NCBI GenBank assembly: GCA_031276585.1 | Contig: JAISMT010000100.1 | Span: forward strand, 1-5,627 | Reading direction: 5' to 3' | Source of the DNA: Bifidobacteriaceae bacterium | Lineage (GTDB): Bacteria; Actinomycetota; Actinomycetes; Actinomycetales; WQXJ01 | DNA: 5,627 nt | Shown: positions 1-5,627 of the stretch, one piece after another | Layout: every line of letters starts with the position of its first letter | How positions within the stretch are numbered: the stretch's first letter is position 1 | Notes under the pieces: model-generated | Seen by the model: the letters and a program-made list of their open reading frames with translations, nothing else | Told to the model about the DNA's origin: nothing | Database searches by the model: none | Made by a program: the position numbers and the translations under genes

Positions 1-11
1 GGGTTGGTGCT

Positions 12-974
12 GTGCTTCACGCCTTCAGCATTCCTTTGGCTGTCCCATTTCGGGGGTTAACGCAGCGGCGGGGACTAGTGTTCGCCGGTAGTTCCGGGTG
101 GGCGGAGTTCAGTCCTTTCGAAGAGTATTCACCCGTTGAATCGGTACCTTGGTGGCGAGCCGCTCAAGAAGCCGCTGAACAAGGTTTCCCACCGCCGGTT
201 CGTTCCCGGGTGCCAGTCAACGCGATTATTCCAGCGGTAGGTCCGGAGCTAGTGCCTGGGTTGTTAGCACTGGCAAGAGGTTGCACCACCGCCAAAGTAA
301 AGGTGGCGCAAAGGGGGCAGAGTGTTACCCAGGAGTTGGATCGAGTGGCGGCCGTGCGTGATGTACTAGGACCCAAAGGGCGGATTCGCATTGATGCAAA
401 CGGTGCGTGGGATTTCGATACTGCAGTAGAACGGATCCGAGTTTTAGACCACGCGGCCGGTGGGTTGGAATATGCAGAACAACCTTGCGCCGATGCTGCC
501 GATTTGGCCCGCATACGCCGCCAAGTAGACGTTCCCATAGCGGCCGATGAATCCATCCGCCGTGCCAGCGATCCGTTCCGGGTCAAAGCCTTGGAAGCTG
601 CTGACTTAGTGGTCCTCAAAGTTCAGCCCCTGGGGGGAGTACGGGCCTGTTTACACCTTGCCGCTGAGTTAGATCTACCAGTAGTGGTCTCTTCAGCGGT
701 AGAAACTTCAGTGGGCTTGGCCGCGGGATTAGCGCTAGCTGCTGCTTTACCTGATTTGGATTACGCATGCGGGTTGGGGACATTGACGCTGTTAGAAGGG
801 GATTTGGTGGAGTCTGGCCAGGTTACGGTCAAAAGCTCGGGATGGCTAGCTTCTACGTTGCCAGCCCCGCCGACGCCGCAGCTCCTGGACCGTTATTCCG
901 CTCCGCCTATGGTTAGGGAACGTTGGCTGGCCCATTGGGATCAAACACGCCGCCTAGCGGAGACGGCAACGTGA
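12..974 (+). CDS. menC: o-succinylbenzoate synthase MenC (enolase superfamily); 5' end uncertain
   Basis: Dehydrates SHCHC to o-succinylbenzoate in cytoplasmic menaquinone synthesis. Numbered from the GTG at 12, the enolase-superfamily signature is complete: an N-terminal capping segment with FRG (13-15) and EFSPF (32-36), the KxK pair K95/K97, metal-ligand candidates D128 (RIDAN), E156 (EQP) and D179 (AADES), the opposing lysine K203 (VLKVQPLGG), and the C-terminal SSAVETSVG (227-235) and GLGT (254-257) loops. At about 320 residues it matches actinobacterial MenC. The start is not settled: the frame stays open to the left window edge, no ribosome binding site is visible in the first 11 bases, and relatives usually have a few more residues before the FSIPL strand, so the true start may lie just outside. 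The stop codon overlaps the menD start, indicating an operon. Function is assigned by motif recognition and is strongly supported, because the K-D-E-D-K set plus the neighbouring menD excludes most other enolase-superfamily roles. Confidence 0.93.
   Translation: MLHAFSIPLAVPFRGLTQRRGLVFAGSSGWAEFSPFEEYSPVESVPWWRAAQEAAEQGFPPPVRSRVPVNAIIPAVGPELVPGLLALARGCTTAKVKVAQRGQSVTQELDRVAAVRDVLGPKGRIRIDANGAWDFDTAVERIRVLDHAAGGLEYAEQPCADAADLARIRRQVDVPIAADESIRRASDPFRVKALEAADLVVLKVQPLGGVRACLHLAAELDLPVVVSSAVETSVGLAAGLALAAALPDLDYACGLGTLTLLEGDLVESGQVTVKSSGWLASTLPAPPTPQLLDRYSAPPMVRERWLAHWDQTRRLAETAT
957..974 (+). promoter_or_regulatory. menD ribosome binding site and GTGA stop/start overlap
   Basis: GGAG at 959-962 lies eight bases before the GTG at 971. 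The last menC codons end in TGA at 972-974, so stop and start share three bases. This arrangement decides the menD start and suggests that ribosomes ending on menC re-initiate on menD, keeping the two enzymes in proportion. Confidence 0.7.
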
Positions 975-2683
975 ACGCGAGCGCTGGGGCTGGCGCTCGC
1001 GCCTTGATAGTGGGTTTGGTTGAAGGTGGAGTGAAGCATTTGGTGCTGGCACCCGGGTCGCGCAGCGCGCCGCTGGTTTATGCGGCGGTGGAAGCAGAAA
1101 CGCGGGGGCAGCTTACTTTGACGGTCCGGATTGATGAGCGAGTAGCCGCGTTCACTGCTTTGGGAATCGCTACCGCGACGGGAACCCCCGCCGCGGTAGC
1201 CACCACTTCTGGCACCGCGGTGGCTAATTTGCACCCTGCTGTAGTAGAAGCCAGCGAAGCGCGGGTACCTCTAGTGGTAGTGAGTGCTGATCGTCCTGCG
1301 GAGCTACATGGAGTAGGTGCCAATCAGACCACCGATCAGCGGCGGATCTTTGGCGCTGCCCCCGTCTGGGAACGTACCTTGAGTGCTGGTTTACTGTCAG
1401 AACCGATCAAAGCAGCAGCGGTAGCGGCAGTAAACGCAGCCTGCGGTAAGCGCTCTGAGGTGCGGGGACCAGCTCACATCAACGTCCAATTTCGGGAGCC
1501 GTTGGCCCCGTCATCGTTCACACCGGGGTTTTCAAGCGCCTCGGCGAGCCCCAATCTGAATCTCGGTCTTGGGGTAGAGGCGGTCAATCCAGAGAAGCAA
1601 GGACCAGGTCAGTTGAACTTGGCTCAGCTAAACCCAGTCCAACTGGAATCCGGTCCACGTACCTTGGTAGTAGCTGGGTTCGGGGCGGGACCGGCTGCTC
1701 GGGAACTAGCCCAAGCTGCCGGTTGGCCGTTGCTGGCAGAACCCGCTAGCGGGTCCTGGGGCGGGCCCAACCTGATTCCAGCGGGACGTTTGGCGGCACA
1801 AATCTTGGGGAGCCAAGTAGAGCGGGCCATCGTGTTTGGACGGCCAGTATTGAGCCGTCCCGTTGTTAACCTGCTGCAAAAACCCACCGTAGCGAGCGTC
1901 ATCGTGCACCCTGGGGGCGGGCAATGGTTTGGTCTGGCGGCCAATGTGTCCCGTGTGGTGAGCGCCGTAGTGCCTCCTCTGGAACCTGATGCACAAGCTA
2001 AGGCTTGGCTGGAGAACTGGTTGGAGGTGGGACACGCTCTTTGGCAGAATTTGGTGCAACAACCGTTCCCTGCGCCGGTATTGGTGGCCCAGGCACTGGC
2101 GGACGTGACTGCGGGGGGTAAACCACTAGTAGTGGGGGCGTCAAGCGCCATTCGCGATTTGGACTTAGTCCCATCTCCCTCAAACCCCCCGGCGGTTTTT
2201 GCTATGCGAGGAGCGGCCGGGATTGATGGAACAATCAGTTTTGCGGCGGGACTGAACTTAGGACTTGATCAACCCGGTCCGGTACGGGTCCTCCTGGGGG
2301 ATCTAACGTGGGCTCATGACGTAGGGGCTTTGCTGGTGCCCACATTGGAGCGGCAACCTCAAGTTCAGGCAGTGGTTTTGGGCGATGGCGGCGGTGGGAT
2401 CTTTGAGACCTTGGAACCAGCGACTCAGGTCCCCCCACCTGTTTTTGAACGGTTCTTTGCTACTCCGGTGCAATGGGACTGGCAAAACTTGACGGCCGCT
2501 TATGGTGTGGGTTTTACCGCAGTTTCTTCGGAAGCGGAACTGAGGACGGTATTGGCGGATCCTCCGGACGGCTTTAGCCTGGTACTAGTGCAGTTGGAAC
2601 GCGGTGTAAGGCGCGGTGTGGAAGCCAAAACTGTGGAATTTTGGGGGAAAGGCCCTGTCTGTCCCAGCAGATTCCCAAATTAA
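971..2683 (+). CDS. menD: SEPHCHC synthase MenD (thiamine-diphosphate enzyme)
   Basis: Condenses isochorismate with 2-oxoglutarate (decarboxylating, thiamine diphosphate and Mg-dependent) to give SEPHCHC. The GTG at 971 is chosen because it overlaps the menC stop as GTGA, has GGAG at 959-962 eight bases upstream, and places APGSRSAPL about 26 residues in, as in the family. Another in-frame start at 923 lies well inside menC. The product is 570 residues. PYR-domain motifs are PGSRSAPL (28-35), DER with the cofactor-activating Glu E56, TTSGTAVANLHPA (78-90), SADRP (105-109) and N118/Q119. A Pro/Asn/Gln-rich linker (about 188-229) leads to the middle domain. PP-domain motifs are RGAAGIDGTIS (413-423), GDLTWAHD (443-450, Mg ligand D444) and GDGGGGIF (471-478). 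Asn residues that I recall as usual before RGA and around the last motif are Met412, Gly471 and Gly473 here, while Asp472 sits at the metal-ligand position. MenD identity is firm. Full activity is probable. Confidence 0.95.
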   Translation: MNASAGAGARALIVGLVEGGVKHLVLAPGSRSAPLVYAAVEAETRGQLTLTVRIDERVAAFTALGIATATGTPAAVATTSGTAVANLHPAVVEASEARVPLVVVSADRPAELHGVGANQTTDQRRIFGAAPVWERTLSAGLLSEPIKAAAVAAVNAACGKRSEVRGPAHINVQFREPLAPSSFTPGFSSASASPNLNLGLGVEAVNPEKQGPGQLNLAQLNPVQLESGPRTLVVAGFGAGPAARELAQAAGWPLLAEPASGSWGGPNLIPAGRLAAQILGSQVERAIVFGRPVLSRPVVNLLQKPTVASVIVHPGGGQWFGLAANVSRVVSAVVPPLEPDAQAKAWLENWLEVGHALWQNLVQQPFPAPVLVAQALADVTAGGKPLVVGASSAIRDLDLVPSPSNPPAVFAMRGAAGIDGTISFAAGLNLGLDQPGPVRVLLGDLTWAHDVGALLVPTLERQPQVQAVVLGDGGGGIFETLEPATQVPPPVFERFFATPVQWDWQNLTAAYGVGFTAVSSEAELRTVLADPPDGFSLVLVQLERGVRRGVEAKTVEFWGKGPVCPSRFPN

Positions 2684-2746
2684 CGGGAGGATTCTCCCAG
2701 GAAAATAAGTTTGTATGACTTATGACGCCGATGAGAGAAGGGCACA
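2684..2746 (+). promoter_or_regulatory. menD-htrA spacer: small hairpin, TATGAC repeat, htrA ribosome binding site
   Basis: The 63-bp gap starts with a 5-bp perfect stem, GGGAG (2685-2689) with CTCCC (2694-2698) and a GATT loop, one base after the menD stop. No T-run follows, so it is not a standard intrinsic terminator and could instead be an RNA processing or stability element. An AT-richer stretch holds TATGAC twice with a 7-bp period (2714-2719 and 2721-2726). Either copy could be a weak -10 hexamer, but no good -35 is visible at normal spacing. AGAAGGG at 2736-2742 is the likely ribosome binding site for the ATG at 2747. Whether htrA has its own promoter or is read from menCD cannot be decided from the sequence. 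Confidence 0.4.
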
Positions 2747-2750
2747 ATGA
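2715..2750 (+). other. possible 11-codon leader ORF overlapping the htrA start
   Basis: An ATG at 2715 opens a frame reading MTYDADERRAQ and stops at TGA 2748-2750, which overlaps the htrA ATG as ATGA. AGGA at 2699-2702 could serve as a ribosome binding site, but at 12 bases it is further away than usual. The ATGA overlap is the classic layout for translational coupling. A frame this short can easily arise by chance, so this is only a candidate. Confidence 0.25.
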
Positions 2751-4981
2751 GCGACCAGATACCACCCCCGGTATTCCCGGGGGAAGACAAACCGGGAAAT
2801 CCCCCTTTGCCTCCACCCGCCTGGCTTCCGCTGAACCCAACTCCGGGACCAGCCCAAGCTAATACACCGCCGAGCAGTTCGGCAGACCAGGGCGCGTCAG
2901 GGCCTTCCCCAGCCGCAGAGGTGGAGTCACCGGATGATTCCTTGCGTAGTTGGACGCTCCGCTCAGAAGATTCCCAAAAGCCTAAACCGGAAAGCGCCCC
3001 GGTCCGCAGTAACTGGTTTGGCGAAACTGATACCGCCACGGAAACAGAAGCCAAAACGGAAGACGATCCTTGGGCAGACATCCAGTTACAAGTCCCGTGG
3101 AAGAAACCATCCGCAACCGATACTGAACCGGCTGCTTCCGGCTTAGATTGGGACACGCCAGCGGAGCCTAAAGCCACTCCAGGGCCGGCTGATTTACCGT
3201 CCTTTGCTCCTTCTGGGCCTCCCGCTCCTCCGGCGGCTCCAGCAGCGTCGGCGGCTCCAACGGCGCCGTTAGCTCCGGCGGCTGCTGAGTCCCCCAACCC
3301 GACTATTGCGCTTGAGCGTGCAACCCCAGTGGTTTCAACGGAGCCGTCTGATCCAGATGCTGTACCAACTTCAGAGGTACCGTCTGGTACAGCCACGCCA
3401 CCTGTGGATACAAAGACCCCGCCGTCCCCGGCCTCTTTGGAGAAGGTGCCGGAGCCGCCTGCTACCGAGGCAACGTTTAACCCACCGGTGGCGTCAAAAC
3501 TACCCACCCCCAGTGCGTCGTTCGGCCCAGTTACTACCACCGATCCGGTCGAGTCGGTACCACCACCGGCGGCTCCTCTAAGTGGAGCCGCCGAATCGCG
3601 GGCTTGGCAAGCTTCGGCGTTACCGCAGCCAGGTCCTGTGGTCGCCTCTACTAACCCCCCGTTAGCACCTCGGACTGCTTCGCCTTACCAAGCTCCTTCC
3701 TACGCGCTGGGCGCCACTCCAGGTGAATCTTTTGGGCCGGAGTTGGTGGCAGCGGCACATCAGCCAGTATCTAGCGTGGTTCAGTCAGATCCCGGTCCCA
3801 GGCGGTCTCGCCAAGGCGTTACGCGGGCCGGCGCGTGGGCTATTGCTCTGATCGCGGCTCTGCTGGCGGCCCTGCTGTCTAGCGGCGCCACCTATTTCCT
3901 GTTGATGCGCAGCAACCACTCACTGGGCTCAGCTACCGATACTAAAACCAGTTCTAACGTGGTAAAGGGTTTGACCTCCGGCACCAATGTGCCTTCTGTT
4001 CCTGATTCAGCCTTGGATGGTAAATCACCGGAGTGGAGCGTGGTTGCGGCAGCGGTCCAACCTACAGTAATCGCTATCCGAGTTGGCGCCGCGGACGGAT
4101 CTGGCGCCATGGGGTCAGGTGTGATCATCAACGCGGAAAAAGGTTATGCGGTCACCAATAACCATGTGGTGACCGGGGCTGAATCCATATCAGTGGTTCT
4201 TGCCGATGGCCGTATCTACCAGGCTGTGCCCAGGGGTACAGACCCGGCTACTGATCTAGCGGTGATAGAGCTAGTGGATCCGCCCAATGATTTGGCGGAA
4301 GCCAAATTAGGGGATTCAGAGCAGGTAGTGGTAGGTGAACCGGTGATGGCGGTGGGTAACCCTTTAGGTCTGGACAACACAGTGACCACCGGGATTGTTT
4401 CGGCTCTGAACCGGCCGGTTAACACCCGGGCTGCTAGTCAAGGAGAAGAACCTCCGGTAGACGTAGTTACCAATGCGATTCAAGTAGATGCGGCGGTGAA
4501 CCCCGGAAACTCGGGTGGACCGTTGTTCAACGCCAAAGGCGAGGTAATCGGTATCAACACTTCCATCGCCAGCCTGAGTTCCCCCTCCGAATCAGCTGGC
4601 AGCATAGGGTTAGCTTTTGCCATACCGGTCAACGTAGTGGCTAACGTGGCTGGTCAGCTGATAGAAAACGGAACGGCAGTGCATTCGTACTTGGGGATTA
4701 CGCCTAAGGACGCCGCCGTTGAAGTAGAAGGTGTACTCCGGGCTGGCGCCGCCGTGGTTACGGTGCAACCACGCACCCCCGCCGACGAAGTCGGGTTACA
4801 ACGAGGGGACGTAGTAGTGGCAGTGGATGGTAAACCGATCACTGGTGGTGTTTCTTTGACAGCTTGGATCCGTTCCTTTGACCCCGGTGATGCAGTCACT
4901 CTGACCGTAATAAACGGGAACGGGGAAGCCCGGGACGTAGACGTCACTTTGGCTAGCCGGGAGGACGCTCAACAGCGCTAA
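2747..4981 (+). CDS. membrane-anchored HtrA/DegP-family serine protease with PDZ domain
   Basis: Predicted envelope protease/chaperone of the trypsin-like S1C (HtrA) family, acting outside the membrane on misfolded or specific exported proteins. Residues 1-360 are low-complexity, rich in Pro, Ala, Ser, Thr and Glu and presumably disordered. PRRSRQGVTR (351-360) then precedes one transmembrane helix (about 361-387), giving an N-in, C-out topology by the positive-inside rule. After a short linker comes the protease domain (about 428-640) with a complete triad: H473 in TNNHVV, D503 in TDLAV and S589 in GNSGGPL. One PDZ domain spans about 647-735, beginning YLGIT and including RGDVVVAVDG. At 744 residues it exceeds typical bacterial HtrA, and the excess is all in the cytosolic tail. 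The ATG at 2747 is preceded by AGAAGGG. It sits between menaquinone genes without an obvious functional link. The family is certain, but substrates and the exact paralogue (HtrA, PepD or DegP-like) are not, so no symbol is given. Confidence 0.93.
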   Translation: MSDQIPPPVFPGEDKPGNPPLPPPAWLPLNPTPGPAQANTPPSSSADQGASGPSPAAEVESPDDSLRSWTLRSEDSQKPKPESAPVRSNWFGETDTATETEAKTEDDPWADIQLQVPWKKPSATDTEPAASGLDWDTPAEPKATPGPADLPSFAPSGPPAPPAAPAASAAPTAPLAPAAAESPNPTIALERATPVVSTEPSDPDAVPTSEVPSGTATPPVDTKTPPSPASLEKVPEPPATEATFNPPVASKLPTPSASFGPVTTTDPVESVPPPAAPLSGAAESRAWQASALPQPGPVVASTNPPLAPRTASPYQAPSYALGATPGESFGPELVAAAHQPVSSVVQSDPGPRRSRQGVTRAGAWAIALIAALLAALLSSGATYFLLMRSNHSLGSATDTKTSSNVVKGLTSGTNVPSVPDSALDGKSPEWSVVAAAVQPTVIAIRVGAADGSGAMGSGVIINAEKGYAVTNNHVVTGAESISVVLADGRIYQAVPRGTDPATDLAVIELVDPPNDLAEAKLGDSEQVVVGEPVMAVGNPLGLDNTVTTGIVSALNRPVNTRAASQGEEPPVDVVTNAIQVDAAVNPGNSGGPLFNAKGEVIGINTSIASLSSPSESAGSIGLAFAIPVNVVANVAGQLIENGTAVHSYLGITPKDAAVEVEGVLRAGAAVVTVQPRTPADEVGLQRGDVVVAVDGKPITGGVSLTAWIRSFDPGDAVTLTVINGNGEARDVDVTLASREDAQQR
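3206..3291 (+). repeat. Pro/Ala low-complexity segment with an 18-bp-spaced direct repeat
   Basis: Within the HtrA cytosolic tail (residues about 154-181) the sequence is almost only Pro, Ala, Ser and Thr. The 11-mer CGGCGGCTCCA occurs at 3231-3241 and again at 3249-3259, an 18-bp (six-codon) offset that keeps the frame. This looks like expansion by replication slippage in a region under little structural constraint. Confidence 0.55.
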
Positions 4982-5107
4982 CACCCTCTGATGGTGGGGG
5001 TGCGTAAAACCCCGAGCGAGGGGCCCGCCCCAAAAAATCTCTTCGCTGCGCTCGGATCTTTTGTGAGGACCCCGAGTTAAGAGAAAGTCGGCTCAAATGT
5101 CAGTGGT
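4982..5107. terminator. convergent spacer with a probable bidirectional intrinsic terminator
   Basis: This is the spacer between htrA (+) and menF (-). The core is CCGAGCG (5012-5018) pairing perfectly with CGCTCGG (5049-5055). An A-run (5006-5009) lies on the outer left and a T-run (5059-5062) on the outer right, so on either strand the stem is followed by a T-tract within two or three bases. Inside it, GGGG (5020-5023) can pair with CCCC (5028-5031). An alternative stem pairs AAAAAATC (5032-5039) with GATCTTTT (5055-5062): it has one A-C mismatch on the + strand but a permitted G-U pair on the - strand, where it is followed by GGGG and so favours menF. A further stem directly after the htrA stop, CACCCTC (4982-4988) with GGGGGTG (4996-5002), includes one T-G pair and has no clear T-tract. 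The structures were worked out by eye, without folding energies. Confidence 0.65.
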
Positions 5108-5121
5108 CTAGTGGTCTAGTG
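5102..5121. repeat. 8-bp tandem repeat across the menF stop codon
   Basis: AGTGGTCT is repeated with a perfect 8-bp period for 2.5 copies over 20 bp. On the - strand this covers the last codons and the TAG stop of menF. It looks like a slippage duplication. Confidence 0.7.
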
Positions 5122-5627
5122 AGGCTAAGGCCTGGCGCATTGGTTCTAGTTTGGCTTCGGTTTCAGCGGTCTCAGCCGCCGGGTCAGAGGCCGCTACTAT
5201 TCCGCCTCCAGCCCAAAGCCGGGCTGCGCTCAGATCGGGGGTTAAAGCGGCACAACGTAGCGCTAGGCCCCATTCGCCGGAGCCGTGGGCATCAATCCAT
5301 CCCACCGGACCGGCGTAACGTCCACGGTCCAGACCTTCCAGTTGTTCGATGACGCGTTGGGCTGCCCGTTGCGGGGTGCCGCACACGGCGGCACTGGGGT
5401 GCAGAGCGTCCGCTAGCGTGAGGGCCCCAGGTAATGCACCTCCCGGTGACGCTTTCAGTATGCCCGTCACTTCGGTAGCTAGATGCATCACATTGGGTAG
5501 CTGCAGCACGCTAGGAGTTTCCGGAAAACTAACCTGTTTCACCAACGGCCGCAAAGCCTGGACCACGGATTGGACCGCAAAATGGTGTTCCGATTGGTCT
5601 TTGGTGCTTCGAGTCAAAGCAGCCGCA
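5108..5627 (-). CDS. menF: isochorismate synthase, C-terminal part (cut by the window edge)
   Basis: Chorismate-utilising enzyme (MenF/EntC/DhbC family) converting chorismate to isochorismate, the substrate of MenD. Only the last 170 or so residues of an expected 400 or so are present. The gene enters from the right edge in an open frame, and the TTG at 5615-5617 is internal, not a real start. Numbered from that TTG, visible family motifs are STKDQSEHHF (4-13, with E10 a likely Mg-ligand region), LPNVMHLAT (40-48), HPSAAVCGTP (73-82), YAGPVGWID (101-109), ALRCA (119-123) and WAGGGIVAASDP (135-146) followed by the E149, E152 and K156 spacing typical of the Mg-binding C-terminus. The usual AGAGIV reads AGGGIV. 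Anthranilate and aminodeoxychorismate synthases share the fold, but YAGPVGW with the AVCGTP loop and the menCD neighbours favour isochorismate synthase. It converges on htrA, so it is transcribed separately from menC-menD. Confidence 0.9.
   Translation of the reverse strand, partial: AAALTRSTKDQSEHHFAVQSVVQALRPLVKQVSFPETPSVLQLPNVMHLATEVTGILKASPGGALPGALTLADALHPSAAVCGTPQRAAQRVIEQLEGLDRGRYAGPVGWIDAHGSGEWGLALRCAALTPDLSAARLWAGGGIVAASDPAAETAETEAKLEPMRQALASLDH

Noticed and set aside
164..619. 151-codon open frame on the - strand inside menC
   Set aside because: Shadow frame of a strongly supported gene. The predicted product is a Ser/Arg/Thr-rich chain with no recognisable domain.
923..970. Upstream ATG extension of menD
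   Set aside because: It would add 16 residues and overlap menC by 52 bases. The family N-terminus, the GGAG site and the GTGA overlap all support the GTG at 971.
2643..2700. Possible intrinsic terminator after menD
   Set aside because: Only a 5-bp stem is present (2685-2698) and it is followed by AGGAAAATAAG rather than a T-run, so a terminator call is not supported.
2680..3540. 286-codon open frame on the - strand opposite the HtrA tail
   Set aside because: Its product is a Gly/Ser/Val/Ala-rich low-complexity chain with no motif, as expected from the complement of Pro/Ala/Glu codons. The + strand has a good start, a ribosome binding site and an intact protease downstream in the same frame.
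5119..5352. 77-codon + strand frame within menF
   Set aside because: Arg/Leu/Pro-rich shadow of the - strand isochorismate synthase, with no motif.
1..5627. CRISPR arrays, insertion sequences, tRNA or rRNA genes
   Set aside because: No regularly spaced repeats, transposase motifs, cloverleaf-like sequence or conserved rRNA segments were recognised. Coding sequence fills almost all of the window.

Overview
The window looks like chromosomal DNA from a moderately GC-rich actinobacterium. The MenC, MenD and isochorismate synthase motifs, GTG/TTG start usage and the single-pass membrane HtrA with a very long Pro/Ala-rich cytoplasmic tail all fit Actinomycetota. A member of the Actinomycetaceae or a relative is possible, but that is an inference from style and not a demonstrated placement.

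Layout. On the + strand, menC (o-succinylbenzoate synthase, start at about 12 or just upstream of the window, end 974) runs into menD (SEPHCHC synthase, 971-2683) through a 4-base GTGA overlap, so the two look translationally coupled. After a 63-bp gap with a small hairpin, a TATGAC repeat and a possible 11-codon leader ORF comes a 744-residue HtrA/DegP-type serine protease (2747-4981). Its parts are a disordered cytosolic region of about 360 residues, one transmembrane helix, a trypsin-like domain with an intact His/Asp/Ser triad, and one PDZ domain. A 126-bp convergent spacer follows, rich in inverted repeats and arranged like a two-way terminator. On the - strand, the C-terminal 170 or so residues of an isochorismate synthase (menF) enter from the right edge and end at 5108.

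Together, menF (chorismate to isochorismate), menD (isochorismate plus 2-oxoglutarate to SEPHCHC) and menC (SHCHC to o-succinylbenzoate) cover three of the early steps of classical menaquinone (vitamin K2) synthesis. MenH activity, between the MenD and MenC steps, is not in this window. The htrA gene sits inside this men cluster and is probably an independent cell-envelope quality-control gene.

No mobile element, CRISPR array, tRNA or rRNA was seen. I found no clear sign of an undescribed system. The most unusual points are the changed conserved Asn positions in MenD, the tryptophan-punctuated cytosolic tail of HtrA, the possible leader ORF at the htrA start, and an 8-bp duplication over the menF stop codon that leaves the protein unchanged.
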